From Kiritimatiellia bacterium (lineage in GTDB: Bacteria > Verrucomicrobiota > Kiritimatiellia > RFP12 > UBA1067): a stretch of 64,000 nucleotides of DNA. Shown in pieces: positions 41,828 through 50,696 of the stretch. A program made the position numbers and the translations under genes. The stretch's first letter is position 1, and every line of letters begins with the position of its first letter. The notes beneath the pieces were generated by a model. That model made no database searches, was not told the DNA's origin, and saw only the letters and a program-made list of their open reading frames with translations. The stretch is from positions 38,987 through 102,986 of the forward strand of contig JAILJX010000008.1 in NCBI GenBank assembly GCA_024694365.1, read 5' to 3'.

Positions 41828-42889
41828 ATGCTGAAAATCGACGATGGATTGAGCGGCAAGCTCGCGAACATGGGTTTGCTGTGCGCGTTTCTCGTCGTTT
41901 TCATACACACCCCTGCGGATGAGTCGTGTCGCGGTGCATGGCTCATCCGCGGATATTTCTCCCATGGACTTGCGAAGATAGCGGTGCCGTATTTCTTCAC
42001 GGCTGCGGGATTCCTGCTTGCCGGGCGCTTCGATCAGCCGGGATGGTATTCTTCCGCTTTGCGCAAGCGCGCCATGTCGCTTCTTGTGCCGCTTGTGTTC
42101 TGGTGCGCCGTCCATTATTTTTTCCGGAACGTTTTTCTTCCCGTGCTCGGCAATCTGCTGTATGGCCGCAGCGTGTTTTCCGGAATGTTCCCAGCAGGGT
42201 TCAGAAGCGAAGACTTGAGGCTTGTTTTCGCCTTGGAGCCGTACCGCCAGCCCTACCTGGCCGTTTTGTGGTTTTTGCGCACGCTTTTTGTCCTTGTCGC
42301 CGCATCCCCTCTTCTGAGACGGTTGGCCAAGCCGTGGTTCATAATACCCGTGTGGCTTGCAAACGGTTGGATATTCCCCGATTACGGCGTCGAGTGCACG
42401 GAATTCACGTTCATGTTCCAGGAGGGTTTCCTGTCGCTTTTCGGCACGGCCTACTTTTGCCTTGGAATGTATCTAAGAAGTCGATCTGCCGCTTTCGGGG
42501 TGAAAAAGGCATACGCTTTGATCGCACTGGCCATGGGAGCGTTCATCCTGTCGGTCCGCGGCGGAGATCCTTATGTCGATGTCGCCAGCCGCACCCTTAC
42601 ATGGCTTTCAATTCCGTTCTTGCTGTGCGGGGTCTGGTCGCTGATGCCATCCAAGCCTCTCCCCCGCGCATTGACGTCTTTGGCGTTCCCCGTGTACATT
42701 CTGCACACCGGCGTCATAGAGATCTTGGGTCTCGTCGGGGAACGGGCGGGAATGCTTTCGGTGTTTACCGGCACGACGGCAGGATACTGCGCATTTGGAG
42801 TCGTGATCGCGTCTCTGGCGGCGCTGGTCGCCTTCGGTCTTAGGAGATTTCTGCCGAATGCCGCGCGTGTCGTTTTCGGGGGACGCTGA
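41828..42889 (+). CDS. Acyltransferase-3 family membrane protein
   Basis: The protein of about 353 residues has ten or so membrane helices. The opening matches acyltransferase-3: NMGLLCAFLVVFIHTPADES with the conserved His, then KIAVPYFFTAAGFLLAGRF. The family O-acetylates or succinylates cell-surface sugars. ATG 41828 has GGAG 9 nt upstream; longer in-frame starts would overlap guaA. It is cotranscribed after guaA (14 nt). The end faces the permease gene on the other strand (15 nt apart). The sugar target is unknown. Confidence 0.82.
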   Translation: MLKIDDGLSGKLANMGLLCAFLVVFIHTPADESCRGAWLIRGYFSHGLAKIAVPYFFTAAGFLLAGRFDQPGWYSSALRKRAMSLLVPLVFWCAVHYFFRNVFLPVLGNLLYGRSVFSGMFPAGFRSEDLRLVFALEPYRQPYLAVLWFLRTLFVLVAASPLLRRLAKPWFIIPVWLANGWIFPDYGVECTEFTFMFQEGFLSLFGTAYFCLGMYLRSRSAAFGVKKAYALIALAMGAFILSVRGGDPYVDVASRTLTWLSIPFLLCGVWSLMPSKPLPRALTSLAFPVYILHTGVIEILGLVGERAGMLSVFTGTTAGYCAFGVVIASLAALVAFGLRRFLPNAARVVFGGR

Positions 42890-42904
42890 CGGCGGGTCGG
42901 ATTT

Positions 42905-44347
42905 TCATTTCATCGACGGGAGAACGATTCCCCTGAGGATGATTTTCTGGCAGAGCAGGAAGACCGTCGCCGTGGGTATGGAGACCAGCACGAACCCGGC
43001 CATGACGCACCAAGGCTGACCCGCAAACGTCTCCGACGACATCTGATACATCCACACTGCCAGCGTCCAATGCGACTCCCTGCTGCAGACGAGAAACGCC
43101 CATTCCCAAGACGCATAGGCGTGGATGAAAGAGTTGAGCGCGTTGACCGCCAGTATCGGCGTCGTCATCGGAAGGGTGATGCGCCTGAAAACCGTCCACT
43201 CTCCGGCGCCGTCGATCGCGGCGGCCTCGTAAAGTTCGCGCGGAAGGGCGTCGAAAAAACCTTTCAGCACGAATATGGACATTCCGCTCGCCACTGTTGG
43301 CAGCACGAGCGCGGCGAACGTGTTGAGCAGCCCAAGATCTCTCAGGAGGAGGAACCCGGGTATCGCCGTCACGGCTGCGGGAAAGGCCATTGTCGCAAGT
43401 AGGAACAGCAGTATGCGTTCTGTGGACCTGAGCCTGAATCTTGAAAGCGCATATGCGGCGAGGGGGTTTACCGTCAGGGACGCAAGAACCGAGAGGACGA
43501 CGAGGATGATCGTGTTGACGAAGGCGCGTCCGCGCAGGAAAAGGTAGTCTGCGACGGTCCTGTAGTTCGCGAACGCATCGCGCAGGAAGTCTCTCGTGCC
43601 GTGATCGGCGAATTGGATCGCAAGGGCGTTGCGTATCTCGTCGCGGAACGCGGCGTGGTCGGCCGGTAGCGTGCGGGAGACATAATCTCCTTCGGCGATG
43701 GCATTTTTTACGTACTCTTTCTTGAAGTCGAGCCATGCGGCGAATTTTGCCGGATCGTCGGGGAGGCGGTTCGCGGGCAAGCGCGACTCGATGCGGAATG
43801 AAACGTCGAAAAACGACCGGTACGGAACGGTCCAGTCGGCGTTCATCGCTTCCACGGTGCCGTATCTGCGCCTGACGAAATCGGGCACGTCGCGCGGGTC
43901 GTAGCGGCATTCCAGCGTTTTGGGGTCCGCTTCGGCGAGCGTTCGCATGAAGGCGTCGGCGCGCCGCCTCGCTTCGGCGCGGAACTCTTCGCTGTCGTAC
44001 GGCGCCAGTTCCTGCGAGGCGAAAGCGGCTATGCCGGCGCGGTCTTCCGCGACAGGCGCCCATGAGGTGTGGTTGGCCCACGCATTCGGCGCGTTCGTGT
44101 ATATGTCCGACGGGAACCTGTCGAAGTGTGTGGCGAGCGATCGCATGAACCGGTCGTTTCTGTCGAAAAAGCCCGCAACCGCCGGAGAATGCCGCTCGTA
44201 GTCGTAGTTTGACGACAGGCTCCCGGATATCATGACGGCGAACGGATACACCATCGTGACCGCCCCGAGGGCAAGCACTGAATATATGACGGCAAGAAAA
44301 ATACGCGCCTTGGCTGATTTACGTTCGCTTTCGAGTATGACGCCCAT
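42905..44347 (-). CDS. MalG-type ABC sugar permease with a large exported insert
   Basis: This 480-residue inner-membrane permease begins with a helix (ARIFLAVIYSVLALGAVTMVYPFAVMI, shown in parts). About 220 exported residues (about 46-265) follow, then the five MalG-type helices with the EAA loop ELYEAAAIDGAGEWTVFRR that contacts the ATPase. MalG-family permeases are usually about 280 residues long. The insert contains RRRYGTVEAMNADWTVPYR, resembling a GH42-type beta-galactosidase segment. No partner permease, binding protein or ATPase is nearby on this strand. Its promoter region mirrors that of the epimerase. A start ATG has AAGG 5 nt upstream. Confidence 0.8.
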   Translation of the reverse strand: MGVILESERKSAKARIFLAVIYSVLALGAVTMVYPFAVMISGSLSSNYDYERHSPAVAGFFDRNDRFMRSLATHFDRFPSDIYTNAPNAWANHTSWAPVAEDRAGIAAFASQELAPYDSEEFRAEARRRADAFMRTLAEADPKTLECRYDPRDVPDFVRRRYGTVEAMNADWTVPYRSFFDVSFRIESRLPANRLPDDPAKFAAWLDFKKEYVKNAIAEGDYVSRTLPADHAAFRDEIRNALAIQFADHGTRDFLRDAFANYRTVADYLFLRGRAFVNTIILVVLSVLASLTVNPLAAYALSRFRLRSTERILLFLLATMAFPAAVTAIPGFLLLRDLGLLNTFAALVLPTVASGMSIFVLKGFFDALPRELYEAAAIDGAGEWTVFRRITLPMTTPILAVNALNSFIHAYASWEWAFLVCSRESHWTLAVWMYQMSSETFAGQPWCVMAGFVLVSIPTATVFLLCQKIILRGIVLPSMK

Positions 44348-44382
44348 CTTGGCCTTTGTTTACCGGGAGATGTGTTTCCCGC

Positions 44383-44435
44383 ATTATACCATATTCGCTG
44401 CGCATGATGCAATGCGCGGCGGAATATGGTAAAAT
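44383..44435. promoter_or_regulatory. Mirror-image divergent promoters with a central palindrome
   Basis: Minus-strand TGGTATAAT (44391-44383) drives the permease and plus-strand TGGTAAAAT (44427-44435) drives the epimerase. Between them GCGCAT-gatgca-ATGCGC (44400-44417) is centred 20.5 and 21.5 bp from the two -10 boxes. The flanking sequences are also nearly mirror copies. Confidence 0.7.
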
Positions 44436-44465
44436 ATGCGGGACTAACCGAAAGGAGAATCTCAA

Positions 44466-45641
44466 ATGAAATCCGATATGAAAACCGCCTACTGGCAGAA
44501 GTGGAACAAAACATACAAGGAAGAGCTTCTCAAGAACATCATGCCGTTCTGGATCAAGAACGGATGGGACCGGAAGAACGGCGGCGTGTATACATGCCTC
44601 GACAGGGACGGAACTCTCATCGATTCTACCAAATCGGTATGGTTCCAGGGACGTTTCGGGTGGATGGCGGCCTATGCCTACAATCACGTGAAAAAGGACA
44701 AAACCTGGCTTGCCGCCTCGAAGAGCTGCTGCGAGTTTCTCGAAAGCCACTGCTTCGACAAAGACGGTCGCGCCTATTTCGAGGTGACCGCCGAAGGTGT
44801 CGGCCTCAGGAAGCGCCGCTATGTGTTTTCCGAATGTTTCGCCGCGATTGCCTATGCCGAGTATTCGCTCGCGAGCGGAGAGAAGGAATGGGGCGGCAAG
44901 GCGCTCGAACTTTTCAAGCGCATACGCAAGTTCACGGCGAACCCGAAGAAGTGGATGCCTTCGAAGTACGAGCCGTCCCTCGAGGCTCAGGGCCACTCGC
45001 TGACGATGATTCTCATCAACGTGGCGAACGTGCTCAAGCAGATTTCGGACGATCCGGTCCTGGACGCGCAGATCACTGAGTCGATAGAGATGCTGGTGAA
45101 GTATTTCATCCATCCGGAGTTCAAGGCGCTTCTCGAGATGGTCGGCCCCAACGGAGAGTTCATCGACACGCTCGCGGGGCGCGTCATCAACCCCGGCCAC
45201 TGCATCGAGACGAGCTGGTTCCTTCTGGATGTCGCAATGGACAGGAACGACGATGCGCTCAAGGAGATCGCTCTCAAGATACTCGACTGGTCGTGGGATT
45301 GGGGCTGGGACAAGAAATACGGCGGCATAATCTCTTTCAAGGACTGCCGCAACCTTCCGCCCCAGTGCTATGAGCAGGACATGAAGTTCTGGTGGCCGCA
45401 GTGCGAGACGATCATCGCGACGGCTTACGCCTACAAGGTCACGGGCGACAAGAAATACGAGAAGATGCACAAGCTCGCCTCGGAATGGGCCTGGAAGCAT
45501 CTCAAGGACGGGAAGTTCCCCGAGTGGTACGGGTATCTGCATCGCGACGGAACGGTCGCGCAGCCTGCGAAGGGCAACATATTCAAGGGGCCTTTCCACA
45601 TTCCGCGGATGCTCGTGAAGGCTTGGGAGCTGACCAAGTGA
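44466..45641 (+). CDS. N-acylglucosamine 2-epimerase (AGE) family enzyme
   Basis: The 391-residue protein is an (alpha/alpha)6-barrel sugar isomerase. Signatures are KSVWFQGRFGWMAAYAYNHV, the RYVFSECFAAIAYAEYSLA helix pair, EAQGHSLTMILINVANVL and INPGHCIETSWFLLDVA, with WWPQCETIIATAYAYKVTG near the end. Family members epimerise N-acetylglucosamine to N-acetylmannosamine or act on other hexoses or cellobiose. The divergent sugar permease suggests joint use of an imported sugar. Shine-Dalgarno AAAGGAGA precedes ATG 44466. The stop overlaps the truA GTG. Confidence 0.88.
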   Translation: MKSDMKTAYWQKWNKTYKEELLKNIMPFWIKNGWDRKNGGVYTCLDRDGTLIDSTKSVWFQGRFGWMAAYAYNHVKKDKTWLAASKSCCEFLESHCFDKDGRAYFEVTAEGVGLRKRRYVFSECFAAIAYAEYSLASGEKEWGGKALELFKRIRKFTANPKKWMPSKYEPSLEAQGHSLTMILINVANVLKQISDDPVLDAQITESIEMLVKYFIHPEFKALLEMVGPNGEFIDTLAGRVINPGHCIETSWFLLDVAMDRNDDALKEIALKILDWSWDWGWDKKYGGIISFKDCRNLPPQCYEQDMKFWWPQCETIIATAYAYKVTGDKKYEKMHKLASEWAWKHLKDGKFPEWYGYLHRDGTVAQPAKGNIFKGPFHIPRMLVKAWELTK

Positions 45642-46423
45642 CGCCGGGACGGAAGTACCGCACGACAATCGCATACGACGGCACGTCCTATTCGGGCTGG
45701 CAGTATCAGGAGAACGCCCTCGGCATCCAGCAGGTCGTCGAGGAGGTCCTTGCATGGCTTGAAGGCGCGCCGGTCCGCGTTTTCGGCAGCTCCCGCACCG
45801 ACGCAGGGGTCCATGCCGACGGTTTCGTCGCCCACTTCCGTCTCACAAAGCCCATACCCCCGGGGAATCTCGTCCGCGCGATGAATTCGCGCCTCCCGGA
45901 GTCGGTGCGGGTCCTGAAGGCCGCATACGCGCGTGAGGATTTCGACGCGCGCCTTTCCGCCAAAGGCAAGGAGTACAGGTATCAGCTTTACCAGGCGGAC
46001 ATCCTGCCTCCTTGCCTTGCGCCGTACTGGACGTTTTGCCACCGGCCCCTTGATCTTGCGGCGATGCAGGAGGGCGCTTCGCGCTTCGTCGGCAGGCACG
46101 ACTTCGTGTCTTTCGCCGCAAACCCCGACAGAAAGCTCGAGACCACCGTGCGGACGGTGTTTTACTTCAGCGTCAGGAAAAGCGGCCCCAAGCACCTGTT
46201 CACCGTTCGCGGCGACGGATTCCTCTACAAACAGGTCCGCTCGATGGTCGGGTTCCTCGTCTCCATAGGTAAGGGCAACGAGCGGCCCGAGGCGGTCACT
46301 GAACTCCTTGACGCCGCCTCCCCGCGGACCGCCCGGGTCGAAACCGCCCCTTCGCGCGGACTGTTTCTCCATAAAGTATTCTACGGTAAAATCCCATGCT
46401 CTATCACCTCTCCCAGTGCCTGA
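45638..46423 (+). CDS. truA: tRNA pseudouridine(38-40) synthase
   Basis: The 261-residue enzyme modifies U38-40 in the anticodon arm of tRNAs. The N-terminus reads RTTIAYDGTSYSGWQYQENA. The catalytic Asp is in SSRTDAGVHADGFVAHF. Other conserved parts are RLSAKGKEYRYQLY, RHDFVSFAA and RGDGFLYKQVRSMVGFLV. The GTG start overlaps the preceding stop (GTGA) and the 3' end overlaps the mraY-like gene by 28 nt, so all three genes should be one coupled transcript. Confidence 0.95.
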   Translation: MTPGRKYRTTIAYDGTSYSGWQYQENALGIQQVVEEVLAWLEGAPVRVFGSSRTDAGVHADGFVAHFRLTKPIPPGNLVRAMNSRLPESVRVLKAAYAREDFDARLSAKGKEYRYQLYQADILPPCLAPYWTFCHRPLDLAAMQEGASRFVGRHDFVSFAANPDRKLETTVRTVFYFSVRKSGPKHLFTVRGDGFLYKQVRSMVGFLVSIGKGNERPEAVTELLDAASPRTARVETAPSRGLFLHKVFYGKIPCSITSPSA

Positions 46424-47484
46424 CTCCATATTGGGGTCCGTTCCGCCTCCTCGGCTCCTACCTTCTGCTTTTGGCGGGGGCCGCATTCAGCGCGGCGGCG
46501 CTCACTCTTTTCTTCCTTCCGAAATTCTGGGGCCGCCTGCCGCGGGATCACGGGAAGGCCATCCTCGGGAAGGATGGAATGAAGTCCGCCGGCAAGCCTA
46601 CCGGCGCAGGATTGTTCGTCACGCTTTTCGCGCTTCCCGTGATACTTCTTTTCGCTCCTTTGCGCCCATGGGATCTCGCGACCGTGGCAATGCTCTATTT
46701 CGCGATGCTTTTCGGGTATCTTGACGACCGCGCCGAGGTGCCGTGGGGCCAGTTGAAGAAAGGCCTCCTTGACGCGGCGGTCGCGCTTGCGATCGCGACA
46801 TTCGTGTTTCTCGGGCATGCCGAGGCGGGCCGCATGGAGGTCTGGCTGCCGTTCACGAAGTTCATCTGGCCCGTCAACGCATGGATATACATCCCATGCG
46901 CCGCATTCCTGCTCTGGTTCACGATGAACGCCACGAATTGCTCCGACGGGGTGGACGGGCTCGCCGGCACGCTCACGCTCGTGACGCTCGTCATGATAGC
47001 GGTGCTTCTCTATGTCGTAGTAGGCTACAGCCCGGTCGCCAGATACCTGCTTGTTCCGCCGAATCCGCTGGCCGCTCCGTGGGCCGTGGTGACAATGGCG
47101 GTCGCCGGTGCGTTTGGCGGATACCTCTGGTTCAACGCCGAACCTTCCAAAATCCTGATGGGCGACGCGGGAAGCCGGTTTCTGGGGATACTCGTCGCTA
47201 CGGCCGTCCTGGTCGCCGGCAATCCGTTTCTCATCATCGCCCTCGCGCCTGTCGTTCTCGTCAACGGCGGCGGAGGGCTGGGGAAGCTGCTCCTCCTCAG
47301 GGGCGCGAAGAAGATCGGCATGGACATAGGCGAGGATTCCGTGATCCGGCGCATCCGTTTCCCGCTCCACGACCATTGCAAGAAGAATCTCGGATGGTCC
47401 AATGCTCAGGTGCTGCTGCGCTTCCTTCTCCTGCAGCTTGTCCTCATGCCTCTTCTTCTCCTGCTGTTCATAAAGGTGCGCTGA
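46396..47484 (+). CDS. mraY: MraY-like phospho-N-acetylmuramoyl-pentapeptide transferase
   Basis: The 362-residue protein has about ten membrane helices. MraY motifs can be aligned: GKPTGAGLFVT (for the usual TPTMGG), FGYLDDR, NCSDGVDGLAGTL (usual NLTDGLDGLA), WFNAEPSKILMGDAGSRFLG and RFPLHDHCKKNLGWSNAQVL. MraY makes lipid I for peptidoglycan synthesis. The substitutions (Thr to Gly in the first motif, the HDH instead of HHH loop) make it divergent, and it sits outside any mur/fts cluster. It may be the sole MraY or a relative acting on another polyprenyl-linked sugar. Confidence 0.75.
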   Translation: MLYHLSQCLTPYWGPFRLLGSYLLLLAGAAFSAAALTLFFLPKFWGRLPRDHGKAILGKDGMKSAGKPTGAGLFVTLFALPVILLFAPLRPWDLATVAMLYFAMLFGYLDDRAEVPWGQLKKGLLDAAVALAIATFVFLGHAEAGRMEVWLPFTKFIWPVNAWIYIPCAAFLLWFTMNATNCSDGVDGLAGTLTLVTLVMIAVLLYVVVGYSPVARYLLVPPNPLAAPWAVVTMAVAGAFGGYLWFNAEPSKILMGDAGSRFLGILVATAVLVAGNPFLIIALAPVVLVNGGGGLGKLLLLRGAKKIGMDIGEDSVIRRIRFPLHDHCKKNLGWSNAQVLLRFLLLQLVLMPLLLLLFIKVR

Positions 47485-47485
47485 C

Positions 47486-48421
47486 ATGACGCTGTGCGCG
47501 GCCATTCTCGCCGGCGCGCTCACGCGCGCGGAGATAATAGACAGGTTCAAGGCGCCCGCCATGGTGAAGGTGTCGGGGCTCGTGCAGGTCGTCGGAGACT
47601 GCCCTGCGGACATGCGCCGCGAATTTCAGGGCCCGATCGCGGTTTTCGCGGCGGGCGTATGCAAGAAGCTTTATCTCGCCGATCGCCGCCAGCCTGCCGT
47701 TTTCAAGGAGCCCGGGATATCGATATACGTCGGCGACGGGCGCACCAACGACACCAGCGTGGTCGTGAAGACTGAGCGCCGCGAGTCCGGGGAGCCCGTT
47801 ACGCGCATACGCCTTCCGTCGCCCGCGACGTCCGATCTGGACAGGCTCAGGATTGAAATCGTCAAGGCGTATGCGCTCGCCGTGAATGGCGAGACGCTGG
47901 ACGACGCCCGGGCCGGCGCCGTTCTGCGCGCGGCAGATCCGGATCTGAAGGACGATTGGGAGTACGCTCAGATAGACCGGTGGCTGAAAGGCGAGAAGGT
48001 GGATCGCGACGACGAGGGGATGCTGAGGCTTTTCAGGGCCGTCATAACCCCGGGCGTCGCGAGGGAGTCGGACGTGCTGCGGTTCGCGAGCAGGCTCAGG
48101 CTGTACCCCCACAGTTTCGACATGCCTTTCGCCGGACGCTTCCACGATTGCACCTTCAAAGACGCCATGGCGCTGGCCAAGACCGATCCCCGCATCCGTT
48201 TCGCCGCGCTTGCCAAATCCAGGGAGATAGTGCTTGCCGGGTGCGGACGCGGCGAGGAGCTTGCCGCCGCGGCGGAGGCGTATTCGAAGTTCCTCTTCGA
48301 GCTCTCGCGCGGTGTCGTGGAGGGAAAGGAGCTTTCGGCTCTTCTGGAGGATGCGGACATGAAATTCGAAATCGCGTTGGAGTCCGCCCGCAAGGGAGAC
48401 GAGGAAAGGAATGCGCAATGA
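47486..48421 (+). CDS. Hypothetical protein preceding argH
   Basis: This 311-residue protein is of unknown family. The N-terminus (MTLCAAILAGALTRAEII) could be a short signal or membrane segment. The middle is basic and strand-rich (VSGLVQVVGDCPADM, then GPIAVFAAGVCKKLYLAD). The second half is helical, ending KFEIALESARKGDEERN. No catalytic motif is visible. It starts 1 nt after the mraY-like stop and its own stop overlaps the argH ATG (ATGA), so it belongs to the same operon. Codon use is like its neighbours, which supports a real gene. Confidence 0.7.
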   Translation: MTLCAAILAGALTRAEIIDRFKAPAMVKVSGLVQVVGDCPADMRREFQGPIAVFAAGVCKKLYLADRRQPAVFKEPGISIYVGDGRTNDTSVVVKTERRESGEPVTRIRLPSPATSDLDRLRIEIVKAYALAVNGETLDDARAGAVLRAADPDLKDDWEYAQIDRWLKGEKVDRDDEGMLRLFRAVITPGVARESDVLRFASRLRLYPHSFDMPFAGRFHDCTFKDAMALAKTDPRIRFAALAKSREIVLAGCGRGEELAAAAEAYSKFLFELSRGVVEGKELSALLEDADMKFEIALESARKGDEERNAQ

Positions 48422-49797
48422 AGAGAAAACAGGCGGTGAAGAGAACGATTACGGACAACACTGTCGATCCCGACATTCTGGCATATACCGTCGGGGATGA
48501 CGTCACGCTGGACAGGCAGCTTGTAGTCTGGGATTGCATGGGCACCGCGGCCCATGTGACAATGCTGAGCGAGATGAAGCTCAAGAAGCCGGTAGTCACG
48601 AAAGCCGAGGCTGCGGATGTCCGCAAGGCCCTCGCCAAAGTCGTGGACGATTTCTCCAAAGGGAGATGCGAGATACGGGAAGACGACCAGGACGTGCATA
48701 TGGCCGTCGAGCGCGTCCTCACGGAGAGGCTTGGCGATTTGGGCAAGAAGATACACACGGGCAGAAGCCGCAACGACCAGGTCGCCGTGGATGTGCGCCT
48801 TGACATGAAGTTTCAGATCCTCGAGGCGGAGAGGGAACTGTCCGCCCTCGCCTCCGCGCTCTGCCGTTTCGGCGGGAGATCCGGCCCCGTGCCTCTTGTC
48901 GGCCGCACCCATCTCCAGCCCGCGATGCCGTCTACCGTCGAGATGTGGGCGACCGGGCACGCCGAGATGATTCTTGACCAGCTTGAGAACATGGAGGCCG
49001 CCTACCGCCTTGCCGATTTGAATCCTCTCGGAAGCGCTGCGGGATACGGGGTCCCCCTGCCGCTCGACCGCGGAAGGACGACGGAGCTGCTGGGGTTTTC
49101 GCGGACCGTGCACAATTGCTTCGGCGCATCCATGGCGCGGGGCGAGTGCGAGGCGTCGCTTCTTTCGGCGCTTGCCCAGCTCATGGCCGTGCTGTCGCGC
49201 CTTGCCGAGGATCTGATCCTCTTCTCGATGCCCGAGTTCGGATATTTCAGGCTCCCGCGCGAATACTGCACAGGCTCTTCCATAATGCCGCAGAAGTTCA
49301 ATCCGGACGTTCTTGAGCTCGTCCGTTCGAAGGCGGCCCAGGTCTTGGGGCTGCAGACGGCCGCCATTTCGCTGCTTCATGCGATGCCGGGCGGATACAA
49401 CCGCGATCTGCAGGATTGCAAGGGACTTTACATGAAGGGCGCGGCCATCGTCCGCACGACTTTGAGAATCCTCGCAAAGGTTGTCGATGGCGTAAGCGCG
49501 GATGCCGAAAAATGCCGCGCCGCCTTCACTCCCGGGGTTTTCGCGACAGACGTCGCCTTGCGCAAGGTCGCCCGGGGAACGCCATGGCGCGATGCCTACC
49601 ATGACGTGAGGGACAATCTCGGCCAGCTAGATTCCGAAGATCCCGATGATGCCGTAAAGGCCAAGAATCACGAGGGGACGTGCGGTGGCATCGACATGAA
49701 GCTGTATGGCGCAAGGATCGAATCCGCTGCGAAGTCCGCCAAGACCCGCCTGGGAAAACTCATGGATTCACTCCATGCACTGCTAAAGCTCGGATAA
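48418..49797 (+). CDS. argH: Argininosuccinate lyase
   Basis: The 459-residue enzyme cleaves argininosuccinate to arginine and fumarate in arginine biosynthesis. Conserved pieces are the N-terminal EDDQDVHMAVERVLTERLGD, HTGRSRNDQVAVDVRL, GRTHLQPAMPSTVEMW, the superfamily signature GSSIMPQKFNPDVLELV and the following KAAQVLG. ATG 48418 overlaps the stop of the preceding gene. The ABC ATPase follows after a single base. No other arginine genes are nearby. Confidence 0.95.
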   Translation: MKRKQAVKRTITDNTVDPDILAYTVGDDVTLDRQLVVWDCMGTAAHVTMLSEMKLKKPVVTKAEAADVRKALAKVVDDFSKGRCEIREDDQDVHMAVERVLTERLGDLGKKIHTGRSRNDQVAVDVRLDMKFQILEAERELSALASALCRFGGRSGPVPLVGRTHLQPAMPSTVEMWATGHAEMILDQLENMEAAYRLADLNPLGSAAGYGVPLPLDRGRTTELLGFSRTVHNCFGASMARGECEASLLSALAQLMAVLSRLAEDLILFSMPEFGYFRLPREYCTGSSIMPQKFNPDVLELVRSKAAQVLGLQTAAISLLHAMPGGYNRDLQDCKGLYMKGAAIVRTTLRILAKVVDGVSADAEKCRAAFTPGVFATDVALRKVARGTPWRDAYHDVRDNLGQLDSEDPDDAVKAKNHEGTCGGIDMKLYGARIESAAKSAKTRLGKLMDSLHALLKLG

Positions 49798-49798
49798 G

Positions 49799-50542
49799 AT
49801 GGAAAATATTCTGGAAATCCGCGATTTGAGGGTGAAATACGGCGATTTTGAAGCCGTGAAGGGCGTGAGCTTCACTCTTGCGCCGAAAGAGATTCTTGGC
49901 ATCGTCGGCGAATCCGGCAGCGGCAAGTCCACCATCGCCAGAACCCTCATGGGGCTGCAGAAGAAAACAGGCGGAGAGATTGTGTCGAAAGCCGGGTCCA
50001 TGCAGATGATTTTCCAGGATGCGGTGGGGTCCCTGAATCCGAGGATGACCGTGCGCCAGACGCTTTCCGAGGTTTTGAAGGTCTCTTCGCGCGGCAAGCG
50101 GGCAAAACCGGCGGAATCTTCAGGAGCACCCGCCGCTCCCGAGGCTCTGCTGGACCTCGTCGGCCTCTCGCGCGCCGTACTTGACCAATATCCCAGGGAG
50201 ATGTCCGGCGGACAGTGCCAACGCGTCAGCATTGCGCGCGCATTGGCGTGCCGTCCGGACGTTCTCATAGCCGATGAGCCGGTTTCTGCGTTGGATGTCT
50301 CCGTGCAGGCGAGGATACTCAACCTTTTGCGCGACCTCAGGCGGAAGCTTGGGCTGTCCATACTCCTTATAGCCCACGACCTTGCCGTAGTCAAGAATGT
50401 CTGCGACCGCATATGCGTCATGGAGAAGGGCCTGTTTGTGGACTCCGGCCCCTCGGCGCGCGTGTTCGAATCGCCCGAGAGCGATTATACCCGTCGCCTC
50501 CTTGCCGCCGTTCCGGATGTGGACCGCGAGTTGGCGGGCTAG
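49799..50542 (+). CDS. Oligopeptide-type ABC transporter ATPase (Dpp/OppF-like)
   Basis: The 247-residue ATPase shows Walker A GESGSGKST, a Q-loop in MIFQDAVGSLNPRM, the signature MSGGQCQRVSIARAL, Walker B VLIADEPVSALD and the switch His IAHDLAVV. The FQDAVGSLNPRMTV and EPVSALDVSVQARI wording is typical of the DppD/OppF group that powers peptide or nickel import. Only one ATPase is present and no permease or binding protein lies in the window, so its partners must be elsewhere. It ends the long operon that began with the epimerase. Confidence 0.88.
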   Translation: MENILEIRDLRVKYGDFEAVKGVSFTLAPKEILGIVGESGSGKSTIARTLMGLQKKTGGEIVSKAGSMQMIFQDAVGSLNPRMTVRQTLSEVLKVSSRGKRAKPAESSGAPAAPEALLDLVGLSRAVLDQYPREMSGGQCQRVSIARALACRPDVLIADEPVSALDVSVQARILNLLRDLRRKLGLSILLIAHDLAVVKNVCDRICVMEKGLFVDSGPSARVFESPESDYTRRLLAAVPDVDRELAG

Positions 50543-50679
50543 ATTTTTTGGACCGGCCCGTAAGAAAACAGCTTCCCCGCGCCAGTAAGTGACGGAGAGG
50601 TATGTTGTCGCCGTCCATGAAAAAGAGAAACAAAAAAGGTTTGCTTATCCGCTTTTCGCCCCACGTCCGCGCGATTTTT

Positions 50680-50688
50680 TGGTATAAT
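50680..50688 (+). promoter_or_regulatory. Extended -10 promoter of the secretin assembly operon
   Basis: TGGTATAAT ends 8 nt before ATG 50697. There is no Shine-Dalgarno sequence, so the transcript should be almost leaderless. Confidence 0.72.
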
Positions 50689-50696
50689 TAACCGAA

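Noticed and set aside
46387..46395. TAAAAT just before the mraY-like ATG as another leaderless promoter
   Set aside because: It ends only 3 nt before ATG, lacks the TGn extension, and sits inside truA. A start site there would fall inside the gene.
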